Source of the DNA: Ptiloglossa arizonensis
Taxonomy: Eukaryota > Arthropoda > Insecta > Hymenoptera > Colletidae
DNA length: 64,000 nt
Reading direction: 5' to 3'
Assembly (NCBI RefSeq): GCF_051014685.1
Contig: NW_027478517.1
Location: forward strand, 434,001-498,000
Shown here piece by piece: positions 23,037 through 37,265 of this stretch. Positions within the stretch are counted from its first letter, which is position 1, and each line of letters opens with the position of its first letter. Under the pieces are notes generated by a model, which saw nothing but the letters and a program-made list of their open reading frames with translations, had not been told where the DNA came from and searched no databases. Both the position numbers and the translations under genes were made by a program.

Positions 23037-23732
23037 CGAGATATGGGAGTTTGAAGCCTAGAAATGGCTGAGAAGGCAAAAAATTTTTCGCAATTCTGCT
23101 GCTTCAAACGCTTAACCAGAATGGCCTAGGGAAAAAATGCACATACCGTTGTAATCGGGCGTGTTTCGACTTTCAGATGCAATAGGAATTTTTGGGTTAG
23201 GTCAATCCGCTCGCGCGATATGGGCGTTTGAAGCCAAGAAATGGTTGAGAAGGCAAAAAATTTTTCGCAATTCTGCTGCTTCAAACGGTTAACCAGAAGG
23301 GCCTAGGGAAAAAATACACATACCGTTGTAATCGTGCGAGTTTCTACTTTCAGTTACAATAGGAATTTTTGGGTTAGGTCAATCCGTTCGCGAGACATGG
23401 GACTTTGAAGCTAAGAAATGGTCGAGAAGACAACAAATTTTTCGCAATTCTGCTGCTCCAAACGCTTAACCTGAATGGCCTAGGGAAAAAATACGCATAC
23501 CGTTGTAATCGGGCCAGATTCTACTTTCAGATGCGACAGGAATTCTTGGGTTAGGTCAATCCGTTCGCGAGATATGGGAGTATGAAGCCAAGAAATGGTT
23601 GAGAAGGCAAACAATTTTTCGCAATTCTGCTGCTTCAAACGCTTAACCAGAATGGCCTAGGGAAAAAATACACATACCGTTGTAATCGGGCGAGTTTCTA
23701 CTTTCAGATGCAATAGGAATTTTTGGGTTAGG
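23037..23732 (+). repeat. 9-monomer-spaced duplication, copy 2
   Basis: Partner of 21445-22140. Its right end runs into the first copy of the 38-monomer unit. Confidence 0.7.
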
Positions 23733-26700
23733 TCTATCCGTTCGCGAGATATGGGAGTTTGAAGCCAAGAAATGGTGGAGAAGGCAAAAAATTTTTCACA
23801 ATTCTGCTGCTCCAAACGCTTAACCAGGATGGCCTAGGGAAAAAATGCACATACCGTTGTAATCGGGCGAGTTTCTACTTTCAGATGCAATAGGAATTTT
23901 TGGGTTAGGTCAATACGTTCGCGAGATATGGGAGTTTGAAGCCAAGAAATGGTTGAGAAGACAACAAATTTTTCGCAATTCTGCTGCTCCAGTCGCTTAA
24001 CCAGAATGGGCTAGGGAAAAAATACACATACCTTTGTAACCGGGCGAGATTCTACTTTCAGACGCAACAGGAATTTTTGGGTTAGGTCAATCCGTTCGCG
24101 AGATATGGGAGTTTGAAGTCAAGAAATGGTTGAGAAGGAAAAAAATTTTTCGCAATTCTGCTGCTTCAAACGGTTAACCAGAATGGCCTAGGGAAAAAAT
24201 ACGCATACCGTTGTAATCGGGCGAGTTTCTACTTTCAGATGCAATAGGAATTTTTGGGTTAGGTCAATCCGTTCGCGAGATATGGGAGTTTGAAGCTAAG
24301 AAATGGTCGAGAAGACAACAAATTTTTCGCAATTCTGCTGCTCCAAACGCTTAACCAGAATGGCATAAGGAAAAAATACACATACCGTTGTAATCGGGCG
24401 AGTTTCTACTTTCAGAAGCAACAGGAATTTTTGGGTTAGGTCAATCCGTTCGCGAGAAATGGGAGTTTGAAGACAAGAAATGGTTGAGAAGGCAAAAAAT
24501 TTTTCGCAATTATGCTGCTCCAAACGCTTAACCAGAATGGCATAAGGAAAAAATACACATACCGTTGTAATCGGGCGAGTTTCTACTTTCAGACGAAACA
24601 GGAATTTTTGGGTTAGGTCAAACCGTTCGCAAGATATGGGAGTTTGAAGCCAAGAAATGGTTGAGAAGGCAAAAAATTTTTCGCAATTCTGATGCTCCAA
24701 ACGCTTAACCAGAATGGCCCAGGGAAAAAATACACATACCGTTGTAATCGGGCGAGTCTCTACTTTCAGATGCAATAGGAATTTTTGGGTTAGGTCAATC
24801 CGTTCGCGAGATATGGGTGTTTGAAGCCAAGAAATGGTTGAGAAGGCAAAAAATTTTTCGCAATTATGCTGCCCCAAACGCTTAACCAGAATGGCCTAAG
24901 GAAAAAATACACATACCGTTGTAATCGGGCGAGTTTCTACTTTCAGAAGCAACAGGAATTTTTGGGTTAGGTCAATCCGTTCGCGAGATATGGGAGTGTG
25001 AAGCCAAGAAATGGTAGAGAAGGCAAAAAATTTTTCACAATTCTGCTGCTCCAAACGCTTAACCAGAATGGCCTAGGGAAAAAATACACATACCGTTATA
25101 ATCGGGCGAGTTTCTACTTTCAGATGCAATAGGAATTTTTGGGTTAGGTCAATCCGTTCGCGAGATATGGGAGTTCGAAGCCAAGAAATGGTTGAGAAGG
25201 CAAAAAATTTTTCGCAATTCTGCTGCTTCAAACGGTTAACAAGAATGGCCTAGGGAAAAAATACACATTCCGTTGTAATCGTGCGAGTTTACACTTTCAG
25301 TTACAATAGGAATTTTTGGGTTAGGTCAATCCGTTCGCGAGACATGGGACTTTGAAGCTAAGAAATGGTCGAGAAGACAACAAATTTTTCGCAATTCTGC
25401 TGCTCCAAACGCTTAACCAGAATGGGCTAGGGAAAAAATACACATACCTTTGTAACCGGGCGAGTTTCTACTTTCAGACGCAACAGGAATTTTTGGGTTA
25501 GGTCAATCCGTTCGCGAGATATGGGAGTTTGAAGCCGAGAAATGGTTGAGCAGACAACAAATTTCTCGCAATTCTGCTGCTCCAATCGCTTAACCAGAAT
25601 GGCCTAGGGGAAAAATACACATACCGTTATAATCGGGCGGGTTTCTACTTTCAGATGCAATAGGAATTTTTGGGTAAGGTCAATCCGTTCGCGAGATATG
25701 GGCGTTTGAAGCCAAGAAATGGTTGAGAAGGCAAAAAATTTTTCGCAATTCTGCTGCTTCAAACGGTTAACCAGAAGGGCCTAGGGAAAAAATACACATA
25801 CCGTTGTAATCGGGCGAGTTTCTACTTTCAGATGCAATAGGAATTTTTGGGTTAGGTCAATTCGTTCGCGAGACATGGGACTTTGAAGCTAAGAAATGGT
25901 CGAGAAGACAACAAATTTTTCGCAATTCTGCTGCTCCAAACGCTTAACCATAATGGCGTAGGGAAAAAATGCACATACCGTTGTAATCGGGCGAGTTTCT
26001 ACTTTCAGATGCAATAGGAATTTTTGGGTTAGGTCAATACGTTCGCGAGATATGGGAGTTTGAAGCCAAGAAATGGTTGAGAAGACAACAAATTTTTCGC
26101 AATTCTGCTGCTCCAGTCGCTTAACCAGAATGGGCTAGGGAAAAAATACACATACCTTTGTAACCGGGCGAGTTTCTACTTTCAGACGCAACAGGAATTT
26201 TTGGGTTAGGTCAATCCGTTCGCGAGATATGGGAGTTTGAAGCCGAGAAATGGTTGAGCAGACAACAAATTTCTCGCACTTCTGCTGCTCCAATCGCTTA
26301 ACCAGAATGGCCTAGGGGAAAAATACAAGTACCGTTGTAATCGGGCGAGTTTCTACATTCAAATGCAATAGGAATTTTTGGGTTAGGTCAATCCGTTCGC
26401 GAGATATGGGAGTTTGAAGCCAAGAAATGGTTGAGAAGGCAAAAAATTTCTCGCAATTCTGCTGCTTCAAACGCATAACCAGAATGGCCTAGGGAAAAAA
26501 TACACATACCTTTGTAATCGGGCGAGTTTCTACTTTCAGATGCAATAGGAATTTTTGGGTTAGGTCAATCCGTTCGCGAGATATGGGAGTTTGAAGCCAA
26601 GAAATGGTTGAGAAGGCAAAAAATTTTACGCAATTCTGCTGTTTCAAAGGCTTAACCAGAATGGCCTAGGGAAAAAATACACATACCGTTGTAATCGGGC

Positions 26701-29700
26701 GAGTTTCTACTTTCAGATGCAATAGGAATTTTTGGGTTAGGTCAATCCGTTCGCGAGATATGGGACTTTGAAGCTAAGAAATGGTTGAGAAGACAACAAA
26801 TTTTTCGCAATTCTGCTGCTCCAAACGCTTAACCTGAACGGCCTAGGGGAAAAATACAAATACCGTTGTAATTGGGCGAGTTTCTACTTTCAAATGCAAT
26901 AGGAATTTTTGGGTTAGGTCAATCCGTTCGCTAGATATGGGAGTTTAAAGCTAAGAAATGGTTGAGAAGACAACAAATTTTTCGCAATTCTGCTGCTCCA
27001 AACGCTTAACCTGAATGGCCTAGGGAAAAAATACGCATACCGTTGTAATCGGGCGAGTTTCTACTTTCAGATGCAATAGGAATTTTTGGGTTAGGTCAAT
27101 CCGTTCGCGAGATATGGGAGTTTAAAGCTAAGAAATGGTTGAGAAGACAACAAATTTTTCGCAATTCTGCTGCTCCAGTCGCTTAACCAGAATGGGCTAG
27201 GGAAAAAATACACATACCTTTGTAACCGGGCGAGTTTCTACTTTCAGACGCAACAGGAATTTTTGGGTTAGGTCAATCCGTTCGCGAGATATGGGAGTTT
27301 GAAGCTAAGAAATGGTTGAGAAGACAACAAATTTTTCGCAATTCTGCTGCTCCAAACGCTTAACCTGAATGGCCTAGGGGAAAAATACAAATACCGTTGT
27401 AATCGGGCGAGTTTCTACTTTCAAATGCAATAGGAATTTTTGGGTTAGGTCAATCCGTTCGCGAGATATGGGAGCTTGAAGCTAAGAAATGGTTGAGAAG
27501 ACAACAAATTTTTCGCAATTCTGCTGCTCCAAACGCTTAACCTGAATGGCCTAGGGAAAAAATACGCATACCGTTGTAATCGGGCCAGATTCTACTTTCA
27601 GATGCGACAGGAATTCTTGGGTTAGGTCAATCCGTTCGCGAGATATGGGAGTTTGAAGCCAAGAAATGGTTGAGAAGGCAAAAAATTTCTCGCAATTCTG
27701 CTGCTTCAAACGCATAACCAGAATGGCCTAGGGAAAAAATACACATACCTTTGTAATCGGGCGAGTTTCTACTTTCAGATGCAATAGGAATTTTTGGGTT
27801 AGGTCAATCCGTTCGCGAGATATGGGAGTTTGAAGCCAAGAAATGGTTGAGAAGGCAAAAAATTTTACGCAATTCTGCTGTTTCAAAGGCTTAACCAGAA
27901 TGGCCTAGGGAAAAAATACACATACCGTTGTAATCGGGCGAGTTTCTACTTTCAGATGCAATAGGAATTTTTGGGTTAGGTCAATCCGTTCGCGAGATAT
28001 GGGACTTTGAAGCTAAGAAATGGTTGAGAAGACAACAAATTTTTCGCAATTCTGCTGCTCCAAACGCTTAACCTGAACGGCCTAGGGGAAAAATACAAAT
28101 ACCGTTGTAATTGGGCGAGTTTCTACTTTCAAATGCAATAGGAATTTTTGGGTTAGGTCAATCCGTTCGCTAGATATGGGAGTTTAAAGCTAAGAAATGG
28201 TTGAGAAGACAACAAATTTTTCGCAATTCTGCTGCTCCAAACGCTTAACCTGAATGGCCTAGGGGAAAAATACAAATACCGTTGTAATCGGGCGAGTTTC
28301 TACTTTCAAATGCAATAGGAATTTTTGGGTTAGGTCGATCCGTTCGCGAGATATGGGAGTTTAAAGCCGAGAAATGGTAGAGAAGGCAAAAAATTTTTCA
28401 CAATTCTGCTGCTCCAAACGCTTAACCAGAATGGCCTAAGGAAAAAATACACATACCGGTGTAATCGGGCGAGTTTCTACTTTCAGAAGCAACAGGAATT
28501 TTTGGGTTAGGTCAATCCGTTCGCGAGATATGGGAATTTGAAGCCAAGAAATGGTAGAGAAGGCAAAAAATTTTTCACAAATCTGCTGCTCCAAACGCTT
28601 TACCAGGATGGCCTAAGGAAAAAATACACATACCGTTGTAATCGTGCGAGTTTCTACTTTCAGTTACAATAGGAATTTTTGGGTTAGGTCAATCCGTTCG
28701 CGAGACATGGGACTTTGAAGCTAAGAAATGGTCGAGAAGACAACAAATTTTTCGCAATTCTGCTGCTTCAAACGCTTAACCTGAATGGCCTAGGGAAAAA
28801 ATACGCATACCGTTGTAATCGGGCCAGATTCTACTTTCAGATGCGGCAGGAATTTTTGGGTTAGGTCAATCCGTTCGCGAGATATGGGAGTTTGAAGCCA
28901 TGAAATGGTTGAGAAGGCAAAAAATTTTTCGCAATTCTGCTGCTTCAAACGCTTAACCAGAATGGCCTAGGGAAAAAATGCACATACCGTTGTAATCGGG
29001 CGTGTTTCTACTTTAAGATGCAATAGGAATTTTTGGGTTAGGTCAATCCGCTCGCGCGATATGGGAGTTTGAAGACAAGAAATGGTTGAGAAGGCAAAAA
29101 ATTTTTTGCAATTCTGCTGTTCCAAACGCTTAACCAGAATGGCCTAAGGAAAGAATACACATACCGTTGTAATCGGGCGAGTTTCTACTTCCAGATGCAA
29201 CAGGAATTTTTGGGTTAGGTCATTCCGTTCGCGAGATATGGGACTTTGAAGCTATGAAATGGTTGAGAAGACAACAAATTTTTCGCAATTCTGCTGCTCC
29301 AAACGCTTAACCTGAATGGCCTAGGAAAAAAATACGCATACCGTTGTAATCGGGCGAGTTTCTACTTTAAGATGCGACAGGAATTTTTGGGTTAGGTCTA
29401 TCCGTTCGCGAGATATGGGAGTTTGAAGCCAAGAAATGGTTGAGAAGGCAAAAAATTTTTCACAATTCTGCTGCTCCAAACGCTTAACCAGAATGGCCTA
29501 GGGAAAAAATACACATACCGTTGTAATAGGGCGAGTTTCTACTTTCAGTTACAATAGGAATTGTTGGGTTAGGTCAATCCGTTCGCGAGATATGGGAGTT
29601 TGAAGCCAAGAAATGGTTGAGAAGGCAAAAAATTTTTCGCAATTCTGCTGCTTCAAAGGCTTAACCAGAATGGCCTAGGGAAAAAATACACATACCGTTG

Positions 29701-30338
29701 TAATCGGGCGAGTTTCTACTTTCAGATGCAATAGGAATTTTTGGGTTAGGTCAATCCGTTCGCGAGATATGGGACTTTGAAGCTAAGAAATGGTTGAGAA
29801 GACAACAAATTTTTCGCAATTCTGCTGCTCCAAACGCTTAACCTGAATGGCCTAGGGGAAAAATACAAATACCGTTGTAATCGGGCGAGTTTCTACTTTC
29901 AAATGCAATAGGAATTTTTGGGTTAGGTCGATCCGTTCGCGAGATATGGGAGTTTAAAGCTAAGAAATGGTTGAGAAGACAACAAATTTTTCGCAATTCT
30001 GCGGCTCCAGTCGCTTAACCAGAATGGGCTAGGGAAAAAATACACATACCTTTGTAATCGGGCGAGTTTCTACTTTCAGAAGCAACAGGAATTTTTGGGT
30101 TAGGTCAATCCGTTCGCGAGATATGGGAATTTGAAGCCAAGAAATGGTAGAGAAGGCAAAAAATTTTTCACAAATCTGCTGCTCCAAACGCTTTACCAGG
30201 ATGGCCTAAGGAAAAAATACACATACCGTTGTAATCGTGCGAGTTTCTACTTTCAGTTACAATAGGAATTTTTGGGTTAGGTCAATCCGTTCGCGAGACA
30301 TGGGACTTTGAAGCTAAGAAATGGTCGAGAAGACAACA
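23613..30338 (+). repeat. 38-monomer higher-order unit (6726 bp), copy 1
   Basis: The largest unit seen. Identity with the next block begins at 23613/30339, inside the A/T-rich tract of a monomer, at an offset of exactly 6726 = 38 x 177. It contains the 193-codon minus-strand frame at 24296-24877 that recurs unchanged in copy 2. It also contains an internal 7-monomer duplication, with the rare ACGCATAACC at 26471 and 27710. Confidence 0.85.
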
Positions 30339-33300
30339 AATTTTTCGCAATTCTGCTGCTTCAAACGCTTAACCAGAATGGCCTAGGGAAAAAATACACA
30401 TACCGTTGTAATCGGGCGAGTTTCTACTTTCAGATGCAATAGGAATTTTTGGGTTAGGTCTATCCGTTCGCGAGATATGGGAGTTTGAAGCCAAGAAATG
30501 GTGGAGAAGGCAAAAAATTTTTCACAATTCTGCTGCTCCAAACGCTTAACCAGGATGGCCTAGGGAAAAAATGCACATACCGTTGTAATCGGGCGAGTTT
30601 CTACTTTCAGATGCAATAGGAATTTTTGGGTTAGGTCAATACGTTCGCGAGATATGGGAGTTTGAAGCCAAGAAATGGTTGAGAAGACAACAAATTTTTC
30701 GCAATTCTGCTGCTCCAGTCGCTTAACCAGAATGGGCTAGGGAAAAAATACACATACCTTTGTAACCGGGCGAGATTCTACTTTCAGACGCAACAGGAAT
30801 TTTTGGGTTAGGTCAATCCGTTCGCGAGATATGGGAGTTTGAAGTCAAGAAATGGTTGAGAAGGAAAAAAATTTTTCGCAATTCTGCTGCTTCAAACGGT
30901 TAACCAGAATGGCCTAGGGAAAAAATACGCATACCGTTGTAATCGGGCGAGTTTCTACTTTCAGATGCAATAGGAATTTTTGGGTTAGGTCAATCCGTTC
31001 GCGAGATATGGGAGTTTGAAGCTAAGAAATGGTCGAGAAGACAACAAATTTTTCGCAATTCTGCTGCTCCAAACGCTTAACCAGAATGGCATAAGGAAAA
31101 AATACACATACCGTTGTAATCGGGCGAGTTTCTACTTTCAGAAGCAACAGGAATTTTTGGGTTAGGTCAATCCGTTCGCGAGAAATGGGAGTTTGAAGAC
31201 AAGAAATGGTTGAGAAGGCAAAAAATTTTTCGCAATTATGCTGCTCCAAACGCTTAACCAGAATGGCATAAGGAAAAAATACACATACCGTTGTAATCGG
31301 GCGAGTTTCTACTTTCAGACGAAACAGGAATTTTTGGGTTAGGTCAAACCGTTCGCAAGATATGGGAGTTTGAAGCCAAGAAATGGTTGAGAAGGCAAAA
31401 AATTTTTCGCAATTCTGATGCTCCAAACGCTTAACCAGAATGGCCCAGGGAAAAAATACACATACCGTTGTAATCGGGCGAGTCTCTACTTTCAGATGCA
31501 ATAGGAATTTTTGGGTTAGGTCAATCCGTTCGCGAGATATGGGTGTTTGAAGCCAAGAAATGGTTGAGAAGGCAAAAAATTTTTCGCAATTATGCTGCCC
31601 CAAACGCTTAACCAGAATGGCCTAAGGAAAAAATACACATACCGTTGTAATCGGGCGAGTTTCTACTTTCAGAAGCAACAGGAATTTTTGGGTTAGGTCA
31701 ATCCGTTCGCGAGATATGGGAGTGTGAAGCCAAGAAATGGTAGAGAAGGCAAAAAATTTTTCACAATTCTGCTGCTCCAAACGCTTAACCAGAATGGCCT
31801 AGGGAAAAAATACACATACCGTTATAATCGGGCGAGTTTCTACTTTCAGATGCAATAGGAATTTTTGGGTTAGGTCAATCCGTTCGCGAGATATGGGAGT
31901 TCGAAGCCAAGAAATGGTTGAGAAGGCAAAAAATTTTTCGCAATTCTGCTGCTTCAAACGGTTAACAAGAATGGCCTAGGGAAAAAATACACATTCCGTT
32001 GTAATCGTGCGAGTTTACACTTTCAGTTACAATAGGAATTTTTGGGTTAGGTCAATCCGTTCGCGAGACATGGGACTTTGAAGCTAAGAAATGGTCGAGA
32101 AGACAACAAATTTTTCGCAATTCTGCTGCTCCAAACGCTTAACCAGAATGGGCTAGGGAAAAAATACACATACCTTTGTAACCGGGCGAGTTTCTACTTT
32201 CAGACGCAACAGGAATTTTTGGGTTAGGTCAATCCGTTCGCGAGATATGGGAGTTTGAAGCCGAGAAATGGTTGAGCAGACAACAAATTTCTCGCAATTC
32301 TGCTGCTCCAATCGCTTAACCAGAATGGCCTAGGGGAAAAATACACATACCGTTATAATCGGGCGGGTTTCTACTTTCAGATGCAATAGGAATTTTTGGG
32401 TAAGGTCAATCCGTTCGCGAGATATGGGCGTTTGAAGCCAAGAAATGGTTGAGAAGGCAAAAAATTTTTCGCAATTCTGCTGCTTCAAACGGTTAACCAG
32501 AAGGGCCTAGGGAAAAAATACACATACCGTTGTAATCGGGCGAGTTTCTACTTTCAGATGCAATAGGAATTTTTGGGTTAGGTCAATTCGTTCGCGAGAC
32601 ATGGGACTTTGAAGCTAAGAAATGGTCGAGAAGACAACAAATTTTTCGCAATTCTGCTGCTCCAAACGCTTAACCATAATGGCGTAGGGAAAAAATGCAC
32701 ATACCGTTGTAATCGGGCGAGTTTCTACTTTCAGATGCAATAGGAATTTTTGGGTTAGGTCAATACGTTCGCGAGATATGGGAGTTTGAAGCCAAGAAAT
32801 GGTTGAGAAGACAACAAATTTTTCGCAATTCTGCTGCTCCAGTCGCTTAACCAGAATGGGCTAGGGAAAAAATACACATACCTTTGTAACCGGGCGAGTT
32901 TCTACTTTCAGACGCAACAGGAATTTTTGGGTTAGGTCAATCCGTTCGCGAGATATGGGAGTTTGAAGCCGAGAAATGGTTGAGCAGACAACAAATTTCT
33001 CGCACTTCTGCTGCTCCAATCGCTTAACCAGAATGGCCTAGGGGAAAAATACAAGTACCGTTGTAATCGGGCGAGTTTCTACATTCAAATGCAATAGGAA
33101 TTTTTGGGTTAGGTCAATCCGTTCGCGAGATATGGGAGTTTGAAGCCAAGAAATGGTTGAGAAGGCAAAAAATTTCTCGCAATTCTGCTGCTTCAAACGC
33201 ATAACCAGAATGGCCTAGGGAAAAAATACACATACCTTTGTAATCGGGCGAGTTTCTACTTTCAGATGCAATAGGAATTTTTGGGTTAGGTCAATCCGTT

Positions 33301-36300
33301 CGCGAGATATGGGAGTTTGAAGCCAAGAAATGGTTGAGAAGGCAAAAAATTTTACGCAATTCTGCTGTTTCAAAGGCTTAACCAGAATGGCCTAGGGAAA
33401 AAATACACATACCGTTGTAATCGGGCGAGTTTCTACTTTCAGATGCAATAGGAATTTTTGGGTTAGGTCAATCCGTTCGCGAGATATGGGACTTTGAAGC
33501 TAAGAAATGGTTGAGAAGACAACAAATTTTTCGCAATTCTGCTGCTCCAAACGCTTAACCTGAACGGCCTAGGGGAAAAATACAAATACCGTTGTAATTG
33601 GGCGAGTTTCTACTTTCAAATGCAATAGGAATTTTTGGGTTAGGTCAATCCGTTCGCTAGATATGGGAGTTTAAAGCTAAGAAATGGTTGAGAAGACAAC
33701 AAATTTTTCGCAATTCTGCTGCTCCAAACGCTTAACCTGAATGGCCTAGGGAAAAAATACGCATACCGTTGTAATCGGGCGAGTTTCTACTTTCAGATGC
33801 AATAGGAATTTTTGGGTTAGGTCAATCCGTTCGCGAGATATGGGAGTTTAAAGCTAAGAAATGGTTGAGAAGACAACAAATTTTTCGCAATTCTGCTGCT
33901 CCAGTCGCTTAACCAGAATGGGCTAGGGAAAAAATACACATACCTTTGTAACCGGGCGAGTTTCTACTTTCAGACGCAACAGGAATTTTTGGGTTAGGTC
34001 AATCCGTTCGCGAGATATGGGAGTTTGAAGCTAAGAAATGGTTGAGAAGACAACAAATTTTTCGCAATTCTGCTGCTCCAAACGCTTAACCTGAATGGCC
34101 TAGGGGAAAAATACAAATACCGTTGTAATCGGGCGAGTTTCTACTTTCAAATGCAATAGGAATTTTTGGGTTAGGTCAATCCGTTCGCGAGATATGGGAG
34201 CTTGAAGCTAAGAAATGGTTGAGAAGACAACAAATTTTTCGCAATTCTGCTGCTCCAAACGCTTAACCTGAATGGCCTAGGGAAAAAATACGCATACCGT
34301 TGTAATCGGGCCAGATTCTACTTTCAGATGCGACAGGAATTCTTGGGTTAGGTCAATCCGTTCGCGAGATATGGGAGTTTGAAGCCAAGAAATGGTTGAG
34401 AAGGCAAAAAATTTCTCGCAATTCTGCTGCTTCAAACGCATAACCAGAATGGCCTAGGGAAAAAATACACATACCTTTGTAATCGGGCGAGTTTCTACTT
34501 TCAGATGCAATAGGAATTTTTGGGTTAGGTCAATCCGTTCGCGAGATATGGGAGTTTGAAGCCAAGAAATGGTTGAGAAGGCAAAAAATTTTACGCAATT
34601 CTGCTGTTTCAAAGGCTTAACCAGAATGGCCTAGGGAAAAAATACACATACCGTTGTAATCGGGCGAGTTTCTACTTTCAGATGCAATAGGAATTTTTGG
34701 GTTAGGTCAATCCGTTCGCGAGATATGGGACTTTGAAGCTAAGAAATGGTTGAGAAGACAACAAATTTTTCGCAATTCTGCTGCTCCAAACGCTTAACCT
34801 GAACGGCCTAGGGGAAAAATACAAATACCGTTGTAATTGGGCGAGTTTCTACTTTCAAATGCAATAGGAATTTTTGGGTTAGGTCAATCCGTTCGCTAGA
34901 TATGGGAGTTTAAAGCTAAGAAATGGTTGAGAAGACAACAAATTTTTCGCAATTCTGCTGCTCCAAACGCTTAACCTGAATGGCCTAGGGGAAAAATACA
35001 AATACCGTTGTAATCGGGCGAGTTTCTACTTTCAAATGCAATAGGAATTTTTGGGTTAGGTCGATCCGTTCGCGAGATATGGGAGTTTAAAGCCGAGAAA
35101 TGGTAGAGAAGGCAAAAAATTTTTCACAATTCTGCTGCTCCAAACGCTTAACCAGAATGGCCTAAGGAAAAAATACACATACCGGTGTAATCGGGCGAGT
35201 TTCTACTTTCAGAAGCAACAGGAATTTTTGGGTTAGGTCAATCCGTTCGCGAGATATGGGAATTTGAAGCCAAGAAATGGTAGAGAAGGCAAAAAATTTT
35301 TCACAAATCTGCTGCTCCAAACGCTTTACCAGGATGGCCTAAGGAAAAAATACACATACCGTTGTAATCGTGCGAGTTTCTACTTTCAGTTACAATAGGA
35401 ATTTTTGGGTTAGGTCAATCCGTTCGCGAGACATGGGACTTTGAAGCTAAGAAATGGTCGAGAAGACAACAAATTTTTCGCAATTCTGCTGCTTCAAACG
35501 CTTAACCTGAATGGCCTAGGGAAAAAATACGCATACCGTTGTAATCGGGCCAGATTCTACTTTCAGATGCGGCAGGAATTTTTGGGTTAGGTCAATCCGT
35601 TCGCGAGATATGGGAGTTTGAAGCCATGAAATGGTTGAGAAGGCAAAAAATTTTTCGCAATTCTGCTGCTTCAAACGCTTAACCAGAATGGCCTAGGGAA
35701 AAAATGCACATACCGTTGTAATCGGGCGTGTTTCTACTTTAAGATGCAATAGGAATTTTTGGGTTAGGTCAATCCGCTCGCGCGATATGGGAGTTTGAAG
35801 ACAAGAAATGGTTGAGAAGGCAAAAAATTTTTTGCAATTCTGCTGTTCCAAACGCTTAACCAGAATGGCCTAAGGAAAGAATACACATACCGTTGTAATC
35901 GGGCGAGTTTCTACTTCCAGATGCAACAGGAATTTTTGGGTTAGGTCATTCCGTTCGCGAGATATGGGACTTTGAAGCTATGAAATGGTTGAGAAGACAA
36001 CAAATTTTTCGCAATTCTGCTGCTCCAAACGCTTAACCTGAATGGCCTAGGAAAAAAATACGCATACCGTTGTAATCGGGCGAGTTTCTACTTTAAGATG
36101 CGACAGGAATTTTTGGGTTAGGTCTATCCGTTCGCGAGATATGGGAGTTTGAAGCCAAGAAATGGTTGAGAAGGCAAAAAATTTTTCACAATTCTGCTGC
36201 TCCAAACGCTTAACCAGAATGGCCTAGGGAAAAAATACACATACCGTTGTAATAGGGCGAGTTTCTACTTTCAGTTACAATAGGAATTGTTGGGTTAGGT

Positions 36301-36576
36301 CAATCCGTTCGCGAGATATGGGAGTTTGAAGCCAAGAAATGGTTGAGAAGGCAAAAAATTTTTCGCAATTCTGCTGCTTCAAAGGCTTAACCAGAATGGC
36401 CTAGGGAAAAAATACACATACCGTTGTAATCGGGCGAGTTTCTACTTTCAGATGCAATAGGAATTTTTGGGTTAGGTCAATCCGTTCGCGAGATATGGGA
36501 CTTTGAAGCTAAGAAATGGTTGAGAAGACAACAAATTTTTCGCAATTCTGCTGCTCCAAACGCTTAACCTGAATGG
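30339..36576 (+). repeat. 38-monomer higher-order unit, copy 2 (6238 of 6726 bp)
   Basis: Tandem copy of the preceding block, ending at 36576 where GAATGGGC replaces the GAATGGCC of copy 1 and the following monomers differ. I saw no mismatches in the lines compared, but did not compare every base. Confidence 0.85.
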
Positions 36577-37265
36577 GCTAGGGAAAAAATACACATACCT
36601 TTGTAACCGGGCGAGTTTCTACTTTCAGACGCAACAGGAATTTTTGGGTTAGGTCAATCCGTTCGCGAGATATGGGAGTTTGAAGCCGAGAAATGGTTGA
36701 CAAGGCAACAAATTTCTCGCACTTCTGCTGCTCCAATCGCTTAACCAGAGTGGCCTAGGGGAAAAATACAAGTACCGTTGTGATCGGGCGAGTTTCTACA
36801 TTCAAATGCAATAGAAATTTTTGGGTTAGGTCAATCCGTTCGCGAGATATGGGAGCTTGAAGCTAAGAAATGGTTGAGAAGACAACAAATTTTTCGCAAT
36901 TCTGCTGCTCCAAACGCTTAACCTGAATGGCCTAGGGGAAAAATACAAATACCGTTGTAATCAGGCGAGTTTCTACTTTCAGATGCGACAGGAATTGTTG
37001 GGTTAGTTCAATCCGTTCGCGAGACATGGGACTTTGAAGCTAAGAAATGGTCGAGAAGACAACAAATTTTTCGCAATTCTGCTGCTTCAAACGATTAACC
37101 TGAATGGCCTAGGGAAAAAATACGCATACCGTTGTAATCGGGCCAGATTCTACTTTCAGATGCGACAGGAATTTTTGGGTTAGGTCAATCCGTTCGCGAG
37201 ATATGGGAGTTTGAAGCCGAGAAATGGTTGACAAGACAACAAATTTCTCGCACTTCTGCTGCTCC

